Shown: in pieces, positions 1 to 12,300 of the stretch
Position numbering within the stretch: position 1 is the first letter of the stretch
Layout: each line of letters starts with the position of its first letter
Assembly: GCA_022605955.1 (NCBI GenBank)
Contig: JAKCOZ010000083.1
Coordinates: 558,001 to 622,000, forward strand
Origin: Rallus limicola
Taxonomy: Eukaryota; Chordata; Aves; Gruiformes; Rallidae
Reading direction: 5' to 3'
DNA: 64,000 nucleotides
The notes under the pieces: generated by a model
Told to the model about the DNA's origin: nothing
Seen by the model: only the letters and a program-made list of their open reading frames with translations
Databases searched by the model: none
Made by a program: the position numbers and the translations under genes

Positions 1-254
1 AGAGCCAAAGTGACAGGGTCTGCTCGTGTGTCCTGTTAGGAGGTTTCAGACAAGCTATGCCTTTCAGGCCTAGCTTCTTTACTTTGGGAGTTATTGCTGG
101 ACGTTTAGCATGTTTTGAACTGCAGTCTGCTAGGGCCGAGAAAAGCACCGTAGGAGGTTCCAGGCATGTTCCCTCTTTCCAGGCAAAGGAAAAGGCTGAG
201 AGCCAAAGTGACAGGGGCTGCTCATGTGTCCTGTTAGGAGGTTTCAGACAAGCT

Positions 255-452
255 ATGCCTTTCAGGCCTAGCTTCTTTACTTTGGGAGTTATTGCTGGAC
301 GTTTAGCATGTTTTGAACTGCAGTCTGCTAGGGCCGAGAAAAGCACCGTAGGAGGTTCCAGGCATGTTCCCTCTTTCCAGGCAAAGGAAAAGGCTGAGAG
401 CCAAAGTGACAGGGTCTGCTCGTGTGTCCTGTTAGGAGGTTTCAGACAAGCT
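255..452 (+). repeat. Reference 198-bp satellite unit (consensus copy)
   Basis: This copy matches the majority base at every position and serves as the coordinate system (position 1 = 255). Landmarks: StuI-type AGGCCT at 10-15; AluI AGCT at 16-19 and 195-198; PstI CTGCAG at 64-69; CpG dinucleotides at 46-47, 81-82, 93-94 and 167-168. An imperfect palindrome runs across the unit boundary from 194 through 20 (AAGCT...AGCTT, 10 of 11 arm bases paired, 3-base loop TTC). Positions 95-110 resemble 179-194 (14 of 16 identical), a hint of an old internal duplication. One forward and one reverse frame have no stop codon. No CENP-B-box-like motif is visible. Confidence 0.97.
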
Positions 453-512
453 ATGCCTTTCAGGCCTAGCTTCTTTACTTTGGGAGTTATTGCTGGACGT
501 TTAGCATGTTTT

Positions 513-2690
513 TAACTGCAGTCTGCTAGGGCCGAGAAAAGCACCGTAGAAGGTTCCAGGCATGTTCCCTCTTTCCAGGCAAAGGAAAAGGCTGAGAGCC
601 AAAGTGACAGGGTCTGCTCGGGTGTCCTGATAGGAGGTTTCAGACAAGCTATGCCTTTCAGGCCTAGCTTCTTTACTTTGGGAGTTATTGCTGGACGTTT
701 AGCATGTTTTGAACTGCAGTCTGCTAGGGCCGAGAAAAGCACCGTAGGATGTTCCAGGCATGTTCCCTCTTTCCAGGCAAAGGAAAAGGCTGAGAGCCAA
801 AGTGTCAGGGGCTGCTCGTGTGTCCTGTTAGGAGGTTTCAGACAAGCTATGCCTTTCAGGCCTAGCTTCTTTACTTTGGGAGTTATTGCTGGACGTTTAG
901 CATGTTTTGAACTGCAGTCTGCTAGGGCCGAGAAAAGCACCGTAGGAGGTTCCAGGCATGTTCCCTCTTTCCAGGCAAAGGAAAAGGCTGAGAGCCAAAG
1001 TGACAGGGTCTGCTCGTGTGTCCTGTTAGGAGGTTTCAGACAAGCTATGCCTTTCAGGCCTAGCTTCTTTACTTTGGGAGTTATTGCTGGACGTTTATCA
1101 TGTTTTGAATTGCAGTCTGCTAGGGCCGAGAAAAGCACCGTAGGAGGTTCCAGGCATGTTCCCTCTTTCCAGGCAAAGGAAAAGGCTGAGAGCCAAAGTG
1201 ACAGGGTCTGCTTGTGTGTCCTGTTAGGAGGTTTCAGACAAGCTATGCCTTTCAGGCCTAGCTTCTTTACTTTGGGAGTTATTGCTGGACGTTTAGCATG
1301 TTTTGAACTGCAGTCTGCTAGGGCCGAGAAAAGCACCGTAGGAGGTTCCAGGCATGTTCCCTCTTTCCAGGCAAAGGAAAAGGCTGAGAGCCAAAGTGAC
1401 AGGGGCTGCTCGTGTGTCCTGTCAGGAGGTTTAAGACAAGCTATGCCTTTCAGGCCTAGCTTCTTTACTTTGGGAGTTATTGCTGGACGTTTAGCATGTT
1501 TTGAACTGCAGTCTGCTAGGGCCGAGAAAAGCACCGTAGGAGGTTCCAGGCATGTTCCCTCTTTCCAGGCAAAGGAAAAGGCTGAGAGCCAAAGTGACAG
1601 GGTCTGCTCGTGTGTCCTGTTAGGAGGTTTCAGACAAGCTATGCCTTTCAGGCCTAGCTTCTTTACTTTGGGAGTTATTGCTGGACGTTTAGCATGTTTT
1701 GAACTGCAGTCTGCTAGGGCCGAGAAAAGCACCGTAGGAGGTTCCAGGCATGTTCCCTCTTTCCAGGCAAAGGAAAAGGCTGAGAGCCAAAGTGACAGGG
1801 TCTGCTCGTGTGTCCTGTTAGGAGGTTTCAGACAAGCTATGCCTTTCAGGCCTAGCTTCTTTACTTTGGGAGTTATTGCTGGACATTTAGCATGTTTTGA
1901 ACTGCAGTCTGCTAGGGCCGAGAAAAGCACCGTAGGAGGTTCCAGGCATGTTCCCTCTTTCCAGGCAAAGGAAAAGGCTGAGAGCTAAAGTGACAGGGGC
2001 TGCTCGTGTGTCCTGTTAGGAGGTTTCAGACAAGCTATGCCTTTCAGGCCTAGCTTCTTTACTTTGGGAGTTATTGCTGGACGTTTAGCATGTTTTGAAC
2101 TGCAGTCTGCTAGGGCCGAGAAAAGCACCGTAGGAGGTTCCAGGCATGTTCCCTCTTTCCAGGCAAAGGAAAAGGCTGAGAGCCAAAGTGACAGGGGCTG
2201 CTCGTGTGTCCTGTTAGGAGGTTTCAGACAAGCTATGCCTTTCAGGCCTCGCTTCTTTACTTTGGGAGTTATTGCTGGACGTTTAGCATGTTTTGAACTG
2301 CAGTCTGCTAGGGCCGAGAAAAGCACCGTAGGAGGTTCCAGGCATGTTCCCTCTTTCCAGGCAAAGGAAAAGGCTGAGAGCCAAAGTGACAGGGGCTGCT
2401 CATGTGTCCTGTTAGGAGGTTTCAGACAAGCTATGCCTTTCAGGCCTAGCTTCTTTACTTTGGGAGTTATTGCTGGACGTTTAGCATGTTTTGAACTGCA
2501 GTCTGCTAGGGCCGAGAAAAGCACCGTAGGAGGTTCCAGGCATGTTCCCTCTTTCCAGGCAAAGGAAAAGGCTGAGAGCCAAAGTGACAGGGTCTGCTCG
2601 TGTGTCCTGTTAGGAGGTTTCAGACAAGCTATGCCTTTCAGGCCTAGCTTCTTTACTTTGGGAGTTATTGCTGGACGTTTAGCATGTTTT
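513..2690 (+). repeat. Type A higher-order repeat, 11 units
   Basis: The block starts at a unit carrying 61T (GAA to TAA at 513) and ends before the next 61T unit. The 61T unit also carries 98A, 169G and 178A. It is followed by a 155T unit (with 99T), a 161T unit, a 52T+64T+167T unit, a 161G unit with CAGG at 178-181, two 161T units and a 47A unit with 148T (stop at 1986). Then come a 161G unit, a 16C unit and a 161T unit. The order of variants recurs in the following blocks with unit-sized gains and losses. Confidence 0.85.
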
Positions 2691-4472
2691 TAACTGCAGT
2701 CTGCTAGGGCCGAGAAAAGCACCGTAGAAGGTTCCAGGCATGTTCCCTCTTTCCAGGCAAAGGAAAAGGCTGAGAGCCAAAGTGACAGGGTCTGCTCGGG
2801 TGTCCTGATAGGAGGTTTCAGACAAGCTATGCCTTTCAGGCCTAGCTTCTTTACTTTGGGAGTTATTGCTGGACGTTTAGCATGTTTTGAACTGCAGTCT
2901 GCTAGGGCCGAGAAAAGCACCGTAGGAGGTTCCAGGCATGTTCCCTCTTTCCAGGCAAAGGAAAAGGCTGAGAGCCAAAGTGTCAGGGGCTGCTCGTGTG
3001 TCCTGTTAGAAGGTTTCAGACAAGCTATGCCTTTCAGGCCTAGCTTCTTTACTTTGGGAGTTATTGCTGGACGTTTAGCATGTTTTGAACTGCAGTCTGC
3101 TAGGGCCGAGAAAAGCACCGTAGGAGGTTCCAGGCATGTTCCCTCTTTCCAGGCAAAGGAAAAGGCTGAGAGCCAAAGTGACAGGGTCTGCTTGTGTGTC
3201 CTGTTAGGAGGTTTCAGACAAGCTATGCCTTTCAGGCCTAGCTTCTTTACTTTGGGAGTTATTGCTGGACGTTTAGCATGTTTTGAACTGCAGTCTGCTA
3301 GGGCCGAGAAAAGCACCCTAGGAGGTTCCAGGCATGTTCCCTCTTTCCAGGCAAAGGAAAAGGCTGAGAGCCAAAGTGACAGGGGCTGCTCGTGTGTCCT
3401 GTCAGGAGGTTTCAGACAAGCTATGCCTTTCAGGCCTAGCTTCTTTACTTTGGGAGTTATTGCTGGACGTTTAGCATGTTTTGAACTGCAGTCTGCTAGG
3501 GCCGAGAAAAGCACCGTAGGAGGTTCCAGGCATGTTCCCTCTTTCCAGGCAAAGGAAAAGGCTGAGAGCCAAAGTGACAGGGTCTGCTCGTGTGTCCTGT
3601 TAGGAGGTTTCAGACAAGCTATGCCTTTCAGGCCTAGCTTCTTTACTTTGGGAGTTATTGCTGGACGTTTAGCATGTTTTGAACTGCAGTCTGCTAGGGC
3701 CGAGAAAAGCACCGTAGGAGGTTCCAGGCATGTTCCCTCTTTCCAGGCAAAGGAAAAGGCTGAGAGCCAAAGTGACAGGGTCTGCTCGTGTGTCCTGTTA
3801 GGAGGTTTCAGACAAGCTATGCCTTTCAGGCCTAGCTTCTTTACTTTGGGAGTTATTGCTGGACATTTAGCATGTTTTGAACTGCAGTCTGCTAGGGCCG
3901 AGAAAAGCACCGTAGGAGGTTCCAGGCATGTTCCCTCTTTCCAGGCAAAGGAAAAGGCTGAGAGCTAAAGTGACAGGGGCTGCTCGTGTGTCCTGTTAGG
4001 AGGTTTCAGACAAGCTATGCCTTTCAGGCCTAGCTTCTTTACTTTGGGAGTTATTGCTGGACGTTTAGCATGTTTTGAACTGCAGTCTGCTAGGGCCGAG
4101 AAAAGCACCGTAGGAGGTTCCAGGCATGTTCCCTCTTTCCAGGCAAAGGAAAAGGCTGAGAGCCAAAGTGACAGGGTCTGCTCGTGTGTCCTGTTAGGAG
4201 GTTTCAGACAAGCTATGCCTTTCAGGCCTCGCTTCTTTACTTTGGGAGTTATTGCTGGACGTTTAGCATGTTTTGAACTGCAGTCTGCTAGGGCCGAGAA
4301 AAGCACCGTAGGAGGTTCCAGGCATGTTCCCTCTTTCCAGGCAAAGGAAAAGGCTGAGAGCCAAAGTGACAGGGTCTGCTCGTGTGTCCTGTTAGGAGGT
4401 TTCAGACAAGCTATGCCTTTCAGGCCTAGCTTCTTTACTTTGGGAGTTATTGCTGGACGTTTAGCATGTTTT
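2691..4472 (+). repeat. Type A higher-order repeat, 9 units
   Basis: It starts at the 61T unit at 2691 and repeats the order of the preceding block. Two units are missing (one of them the 52T+64T unit), and the 161G unit carries 94C, which makes an AvrII-type CCTAGG. A 47A unit with 148T places a stop at 3966. The 16C unit (around 4215) precedes the next 61T unit. The block is therefore an unequal-exchange length variant of its neighbours. Confidence 0.85.
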
Positions 4473-6452
4473 TAACTGCAGTCTGCTAGGGCCGAGAAAA
4501 GCACCGTAGAAGGTTCCAGGCATGTTCCCTCTTTCCAGGCAAAGGAAAAGGCTGAGAGCCAAAGTGACAGGGTCTGCTCGGGTGTCCTGATAGGAGGTTT
4601 CAGACAAGCTATGCCTTTCAGGCCTAGCTTCTTTACTTTGGGAGTTATTGCTGGACGTTTAGCATGTTTTGAACTGCAGTCTGCTAGGGCCGAGAAAAGC
4701 ACCGTAGGAGGTTCCAGGCATGTTCCCTCTTTCCAGGCAAAGGAAAAGGCTGAGAGCCAAAGTGTCAGGGGCTGCTCGTGTGTCCTGTTAGAAGGTTTCA
4801 GACAAGCTATGCCTTTCAGGCCTAGCTTCTTTACTTTGGGAGTTATTGCTGGACGTTTAGCATGTTTTGAACTGCAGTCTGCTAGGGCCGAGAAAAGCAC
4901 CGTAGGAGGTTCCAGGCATGTTCCCTCTTTCCAGGCAAAGGAAAAGGCTGAGAGCCAAAGTGACAGGGTCTGCTCGTGTGTCCTGTTAGGAGGTTTCAGA
5001 CAAGCTATGCCTTTCAGGCCTAGCTTCTTTACTTTGGGAGTTATTGCTGGACTTTTATCATGTTTTGAATTGCAGTCTGCTAGGGCCGAGAAAAGCACCG
5101 TAGGAGGTTCCAGGCATGTTCCCTCTTTCCAGGCAAAGGAAAAGGCTGAGAGCCAAAGTGACAGGGTCTGCTTGTGTGTCCTGTTAGGAGGTTTCAGACA
5201 AGCTATGCCTTTCAGGCCTAGCTTCTTTACTTTGGGAGTTATTGCTGGACGTTTAGCATGTTTTGAACTGCAGTCTGCTAGGGCCGAGAAAAGCACCGTA
5301 GGAGGTTCCAGGCATGTTCCCTCTTTCCAGGCAAAGGAAAAGGCTGAGAGCCAAAGTGACAGGGTCTGCTCGTGTGTCCTGTTAGGAGGTTTCAGACAAG
5401 CTATGCCTTTCAGGCCTAGCTTCTTTACTTTGGGAGTTATTGCTGGACGTTTAGCATGTTTTGAACTGCAGTCTGCTAGGGCCGAGAAAAGCACCGTAGG
5501 AGGTTCCAGGCATGTTCCCTCTTTCCAGGCAAAGGAAAAGGCTGAGAGCCAAAGTGACAGGGGCTGCTCGTGTGTCCTGTTAGGAGGTTTCAGACAAGCT
5601 ATGCCTTTCAGGCCTAGCTTCTTTACTTTGGGAGTTATTGCTGGACGTTTAGCATGTTTTGAACTGCAGTCTGCTAGGGCCGAGAAAAGCACCCTAGGAG
5701 GTTCCAGGCATGTTCCCTCTTTCCAGGCAAAGGAAAAGGCTGAGAGCCAAAGTGACAGGGGCTGCTCGTGTGTCCTGTCAGGAGGTTTCAGACAAGCTAT
5801 GCCTTTCATGCCTAGCTTCTTTACTTTGGGAGTTATTGCTGGACGTTTAGCATGTTTTGAACTGCAGTCTGCTAGGGCCGAGAAAAGCACCGTAGGAGGT
5901 TCCAGGCATGTTCCCTCTTTCCAGGCAAAGGAAAAGGCTGAGAGCCAAAGTGACAGGGTCTGCTCGTGTGTCCTGTTAGGAGGTTTCAGACAAGCTATGC
6001 CTTTCAGGCCTAGCTTCTTTACTTTGGGAGTTATTGCTGGACGTTTAGCATGTTTTGAACTGCAGTCTGCTAGGGCCGAGAAAAGCACCGTAGGAGGTTC
6101 CAGGCATGTTCCCTCTTTCCAGGCAAAGGAAAAGGCTGAGAGCCAAAGTGACAGGGTCTGCTCGTGTGTCCTGTTAGGAGGTTTCAGACAAGCTATGCCT
6201 TTCAGGCCTAGCTTCTTTACTTTGGGAGTTATTGCTGGACGTTTAGCATGTTTTGAACTGCAGTCTGCTAGGGCCGAGAAAAGCACCGTAGGAGGTTCCA
6301 GGCATGTTCCCTCTTTCCAGGCAAAGGAAAAGGCTGAGAGCCAAAGTGACAGGGTCTGCTTGTGTGTCCTGTTAGGAGGTTTCAGACAAGCTATGCCTTT
6401 CAGGCCTAGCTTCTTTACTTTGGGAGTTATTGCTGGACGTTTAGCATGTTTT
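4473..6452 (+). repeat. Type A higher-order repeat, 10 units
   Basis: It starts at the 61T unit at 4473. The order is 61T, 155T, 161T, 52T+64T+167T (with 47T in place of 47G), 161T, 161G, 94C, 11T, 161T and a 167T unit before the next 61T. The 47A/148T unit and the 16C unit present in the two preceding blocks are missing, while plain units have been added. This is the only 1,980-bp version in the first 6.5 kb. Confidence 0.85.
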
Positions 6453-9362
6453 TAACTGCAGTCTGCTAGGGCCGAGAAAAGCACCGTAGAAGGTTCCAGG
6501 CATGTTCCCTCTTTCCAGGCAAAGGAAAAGGCTGAGAGCCAAAGTGACAGGGTCTGCTCGGGTGTCCTGATAGGAGGTTTCAGACAAGCTATGCCTTTCA
6601 GGCCTAGCTTCTTTACTTTGGGAGTTATTGCTGGACGTTTAGCATGTTTTGAACTGCAGTCTGCTAGGGCCGAGAAAAGCACCGTAGGAGGTTCCAGGCA
6701 TGTTCCCTCTTTCCAGGCAAAGGAAAAGGCTGAGAGCCAAAGTGTCAGGGGCTGCTCGTGTGTCCTGTTAGGAGGTTTCAGACAAGCTATGCCTTTCAGG
6801 CCTAGCTTCTTTACTTTGGGAGTTATTGCTGGACGTTTAGCATGTTTTGAACTGCAGTCTGCTAGGGCCGAGAAAAGCACCGTAGGAGGTTCCAGGCATG
6901 TTCCCTCTTTCCAGGCAAAGGAAAAGGCTGAGAGCCAAAGTGACAGGGTCTGCTCTTGTGTCCTGTTAGGAGGTTTCAGACAAGCTATGCCTTTCAGGCC
7001 TAGCTTCTTTACTTTGGGAGTTATTGCTGGACGTTTATCATGTTTTGAATTGCAGTCTGCTAGGGCCGAGAAAAGCACCGTAGGAGGTTCCAGGCATGTT
7101 CCCTCTTTCCAGGCAAAGGAAAAGGCTGAGAGCCAAAGTGACAGGGTCTGCTTGTGTGTCCTGTTAGGAGGTTTCAGACAAGCTATGCCTTTCAGGCCTA
7201 GCTTCTTTACTTTGGGAGTTATTGCTGGACGTTTAGCATGTTTTGAACTGCAGTCTGCTAGGGCCGAGAAAAGCACCCTAGGAGGTTCCAGGCATGTTCC
7301 CTCTTTCCAGGCAAAGGAAAAGGCTGAGAGCCAAAGTGACAGGGGCTGCTCGTGTGTCCTGTCAGGAGGTTTCAGACAAGCTATGCCTTTCATGCCTAGC
7401 TTCTTTACTTTGGGAGTTATTGCTGGACGTTTAGCATGTTTTGAACTGCAGTCTGCTAGGGCCGAGAAAAGCACCGTAGGAGGTTCCAGGCATGTTCCCT
7501 CTTTCCAGGCAAAGGAAAAGGCTGAGAGCCAAAGTGACAGGGTCTGCTCGTGTGTCCTGTTAGGAGGTTTCAGACAAGCTATGCCTTTCAGGCCTAGCTT
7601 CTTTACTTTGGGAGTTATTGCTGGACGTTTAGCATGTTTTGAACTGCAGTCTGCTAGGGCCGAGAAAAGCACCGTAGGAGGTTCCAGGCATGTTCCCTCT
7701 TTCCAGGCAAAGGAAAAGGCTGAGAGCCAAAGTGACAGGGTCTGCTCGTGTGTCCTATTAGGAGGTTTCAGACAAGCTATGCCTTTCAGGCCTAGCTTCT
7801 TTACTTTGGGAGTTATTGCTGGACGTTTAGCATGTTTTGAACTGCAGTCTGCTAGGGCCGAGAAAAGCACCGTAGGAGGTTCCAGGCATGTTCCCTCTTT
7901 CCAGGCAAAGGAAAAGGCTGAGAGCCAAAGTGACAGGGTCTGCTCGTGTGTCCTGTTAGGAGGTTTCAGACAAGCTATGCCTTTCAGGCCTAGCTTCTTT
8001 ACTTTGGGAGTTATTGCTGGACGTTTAGCATGTTTTGAATTGCAGTCTGCTAGGGCCGAGAAAAGCACCGTAGGAGGTTCCAGGCATGTTCCCTCTTTCC
8101 AGGCAAAGGAAAAGGCTGAGAGCCAAAGTGACAGGGTCTGCTTGTGTGTCCTGTTAGGAGGTTTCAGACAAGCTATGACTTTCAGGCCTAGCTTCTTTAC
8201 TTTGGGAGTTATTGCTGGACGTTTAGCATGTTTTGAACTGCAGTCTGCTAGGGCCGAGAAAAGCACCGTAGGAGGTTCCAGGCATGTTCCCTCTTTCCAG
8301 GCAAAGGAAAAGGCTGAGAGCCAAAGTGACAGGGTCTGCTCGTGTGTCCTGTTAGGAGGTTTCAGACAAGCTATGCCTTTCAGGCCTAGCTTCTTTACTT
8401 TGGGAGTTATTGCTGGACGTTTAGCATGTTTTGAACTGCAGTCTGCTAGGGCCGAGAAAAGCACCGTAGGAGGTTCCAGGCATGTTCCCTCTTTCCAGGC
8501 AAAGGAAAAGGCTGAGAGCCAAAGTGACAGGGTCTGCTCGTGTGTCCTGTTAGGAGGTTTCAGACAAGCTATGCCTTTCAGGCCTAGCTTCTTTACTTTG
8601 GGAGTTATTGCTGGACGTTTAGCATGTTTTGAACTGCAGTCTGCTAGGGCCGAGAAAAGCACCGTAGGAGGTTCCAGGCATGTTCCCTCTTTCCAGGCAA
8701 AGGAAAAGGCTGAGAGCCAAAGTGACAGGGTCTGCTCGTGTGTCCTGTTAGGAGGTTTCAGACAAGCTATGCCTTTCAGGCCTAGCTTCTTTACTTTGGG
8801 AGTTATTGCTGGACGTTTAGCATGTTTTGAACTGCAGTCTGCTAGGGCCGAGAAAAGCACCGTAGGAGGTTCCAGGCATGTTCCCTCTTTCCAGGCAAAG
8901 GAAAAGGCTGAGAGCCAAAGTGACAGGGTCTGCTCGTGTGTCCTGTTAGGAGGTTTCAGACAAGCTATGCCTTTCAGGCCTAGCTTCTTTACTTTGGGAG
9001 TTATTGCTGGACGTTTAGCATGTTTTGAACTGCAGTCTGCTAGGGCCGAGAAAAGCACCGTAGGAGGTTCCAGGCATGTTCCCTCTTTCCAGGCAAAGGA
9101 AAAGGCTGAGAGCCAAAGTGACAGGGTCTGCTCGTGTGTCCTGTTAGGAGGTTTCTGACAAGCTATGCCTTTCAGGCCTAGCTTCTTTACTTTGGGAGTT
9201 ATTGCTGGACATTTAGCATGTTTTGAACTGCAGTCTGCTAGGCCCGAGAAAAGCACCGTAGGAGGTTCCAGGCATGTTCCCTCTTTCCAGGCAAAGGAAA
9301 AGGCTGAGAGCTAAAGTGACAGGGGCTGCTCGTGTGTCCTGTTAGGAGGTTTCAGACAAGCT
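6453..9362 (+). repeat. Type A repeat, expanded to about 14.7 units
   Basis: It starts at the 61T unit at 6453 with the usual 155T, 161T (168T), 52T+64T+167T, 94C and 11T order. It then runs into a series of near-consensus 161T units, one of them with C4A at about 8178. It ends with a unit bearing 190T (TGA at 9156) and a 47A unit with an altered CCG at 80-82 and 148T (TAA at 9312). The same arrangement, including these private variants, recurs at 29,703-32,612. Confidence 0.85.
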
Positions 9363-12300
9363 ATGCCTTTCAGGCCTAGCTTCTTTACTTTGGGAGTTAT
9401 TGCTGGACGTTTAGCATGTTTTGAACTGCAGTCTGCTAGGGCCGAGAAAAGCACCGTAGGAGGTTCGAGGCATGTTCCCTCTTTCCAGGCAAAGGAAAAG
9501 GCTGAGAGCCAAAGTGACAGGGTCTGCTCGTGTGTCCTGTTAGGAGGTTTCAGACAAGCTATGCCTTTCAGGCCTCGCTTCTTTACTTTGGGAGTTATTG
9601 CTGGACGTTTAGCATGTTTTGAACTGCAGTCTGCTAGGGCCGAGAAAAGCACCGTAGGAGGTTCCAGGCATGTTCCCTCTTTCCAGGCAAAGGAAAAGGC
9701 TGAGAGCCAAAGTGACAGGGGCTGCTCATGTGTCCTGTTAGGAGGTTTCAGACAAGCTATGCCTTTCAGGCCTAGCTTCTTTACTTTGGGAGTTATTGCT
9801 GGACGTTTAGCATGTTTTGAACTGCAGTCTGCTAGGGCCGAGAAAAGCACCGTAGGAGGTTCCAGGCATGTTCCCTCTTTCCAGGCAAAGGAAAAGGCTG
9901 AGAGCCAAAGTGACAGGGGCTGCTCGTGTGTCCTGTTAGGAGGTTTCAGACAAGCTATGCCTTTCAGGCCTAGCTTCTTTACTTTGGGAGTTATTGCTGG
10001 ACGTTTAGCATGTTTTGAACTGCAGTCTGCTAGGGCCGAGAAAAGCACCGTAGGAGGTTCCAGGCATGTTCCCTCTTTCCAGGCAAAGGAAAAGGCTGAG
10101 AGCCAAAGTGACAGGGTCTGCTCGGGTGTCCTGATAGGAGGTTTCAGACAAGCTATGCCTTTCAGGCCTAGCTTCTTTACTTTGGGAGTTATTGCTGGAC
10201 GTTTAGCATGTTTTGAACTGCAGTCTGCTAGGGCCGAGAAAAGCACCGTAGGAGGTTCCAGGCATGTTCCCTCTTTCCAGGCAAAGGAAAAGGCTGAGAG
10301 CCAAAGTGACAGGGTCTGCTCGTGTGTCCTGTTAGGAGGTTTCAGACAAGCTATGCGTTTCACGCCTAGCTTCTATACTTTGGGAGTTATTGCTGGACGT
10401 TTAGCATGTTTTGAACTGCAGTCTGCTAGGGCCGAGAAAAGCACCGTAGGAGGTTCCAGGCATGTTCCCTCTTTCCAGGCAAAGGAAAAGGCTGAGAGCC
10501 AAAGTGACAGGGTCTGCTCGTGTGTCCTGTTAGGAGGTTTCAGACAAGCTATGCCTTTCAGGCCTAGCTTCTTTACTTTGGGAGTTATTGCTGGACGTTT
10601 AGCATGTTTTGAACTGCAGTCTGCTAGGGCCGAGAAAAGCACCGTAGGAGGTTCCAGGCATGTTCCCTCTTTCCAGGCAAAGGAAAAGGCTGAGAGCCAA
10701 AGTGACAGGTGCTGCTCATGTGTCCTGTTAGGAGGTTTCAGACAAGCTATGCCTTTCAGGCCTAGCTTCTTTACTTTGGGAGTTATTGCTAGACGTTTAG
10801 CATGTTTTGAACTGCAGTCTGCTAGGGCCGAGAAAAGCACCGTAGGAGGTTCCAGGCATGTTCCCTCTTTCCAGGCAAAGGAAAAGGCTGAGAGCCAAAG
10901 TGACAGGGTCTGCTCGGGTGTCCTGTTAGGAGGTTTCAGACAAGCTATGCCTTTCAGGCCTAGCTTCTTTACTTTGGGAGTTATTGCTGGACGTTTAGCA
11001 TGTTTTGAACTGCAGTCTGCTAGGGCCGAGAAAAGCACCGTAGGAGGTTCCAGGCATGTTCCCTCTTTCCAGGCAAAGGAAAAGGCTGAGAGCCAAAGTG
11101 ACAGGGGCTGCTCGTGTGTCCTGTTAGGAGGTTTCAGACAAGCTATGCCTTTCAGGCCTAGCTTCTTTACTTTGGGAGTTATTGCTGGACGTTTAGCATG
11201 TTTTGAACTGCAGTCTGCTAGGGCCGAGAAAAGCACCGTAGGAGGTTCCAGGCATGTTCCCTCTTTCCAGGCAAAGGAAAAGGCTGAGAGCCAAAGTGAC
11301 AGGGTCTGCTCGTGTGTCCTGTTAGGAGGTTTCAGACAAGCTATGCCTTTCAGGCCTCGCTTCTTTACTTTGGGAGTTATTGCTGGACGTTTAGCATGTT
11401 TTGAACTGCAGTCTGCTAGGGCCGAGAAAAGCACCGTAGGAGGTTCCAGGCATGTTCCCTCTTTCCAGGCAAAGGAAAAGGCTGAGAGCCAAAGTGACAG
11501 GTGCTGCTCATGTGTCCTGTTAGGAGGTTTCAGACAAGCTATGCCTTTCAGGCCTAGCTTCTTTACTTTGGGAGTTATTGCTGGACGTTTAGCATGTTTT
11601 GAACTGCAGTCTGCTAGGGCCGAGAAAAGCACCGTAGGAGGTTCCAGGCATGTTCCCTCTTTCCAGGCACAGGAAAAGGCTGAGAGCCAAAGTGACAGGG
11701 TCTGCTCGTGTGTCCTGTTAGGAGGTTTCAGACAAGCTATGCCTTTCAGGCCTAGCTTCTTTACTTTGGGAGATATTGCTGGACGTTTAGCATGTTTTGA
11801 ACTGCAGTCTGCTAGGGCCGAGAAAAGCACCGTAGGAGGTTCCAGGCATGTTCCCTCTTTCCAGGCAAAGGAAAAGGCTGAGAGCCAAAGTGACAGGGTC
11901 TGCTCGTGTGTCCTGTTAGGAGGTTTCAGACAAGCTATGCCTTTCAGGCCTAGCTTCTTTACTTTGGGAGTTATTGCTATACGTTTAGCATGTTTTGAGC
12001 TGCAGTCTGCTAGGGCCGAGAAAAGCACCGTAGGAGGTTCCAGGCATGTTCCCTCTTTCCAAGCAAAGGAAAAAGCTGAGAGCCAAAGTGACAGGGGCTG
12101 CTCGGGTGTCCTGTTAGGAGGTTTACGACAAGCTATGCCTTTCAGGCCTAGCTTCTTTACTTTGGGAGTTATTGCTGGACGTTTAGCATGTTTTGAACTG
12201 CAGTCTGCTAGGGCCGAGAAAAGCACCGTAGGAGGTTCCAGGCATGTTCCCTCTTTCCAGGCAAAGGAAAAGGCTGAGAACCAAAGTGACAGGGGCTGCT

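Larger units (their letters stand above)
6453..10550 (+). repeat. Long-range duplication, copy 1 (offset 23,250)
   Basis: This interval aligns without a gap to 29,703-33,800. The conceptual forward translation of 6,591-9,158 differs from its partner at one residue in 855 (G at 7338 versus T at 30,588). In the type B part, A at 10,134 versus T at 33,384 is one visible difference. Downstream the match continues but is broken by whole-unit gains and losses. Such identity means a recent event, or an assembly duplication. Confidence 0.9.

Noticed and set aside
255..452. CENP-B box or other centromere protein site
   Set aside because: The consensus has only four CpGs and none lies in a TTCG....A..CGGG context, so no such site can be supported. 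This does not exclude a centromeric location.
255..452. Assignment to a named satellite family or species
   Set aside because: I do not recognise the unit. Naming it would need a search of repeat libraries and assemblies; a near-full-length match of about 198 bp in one lineage would decide it.
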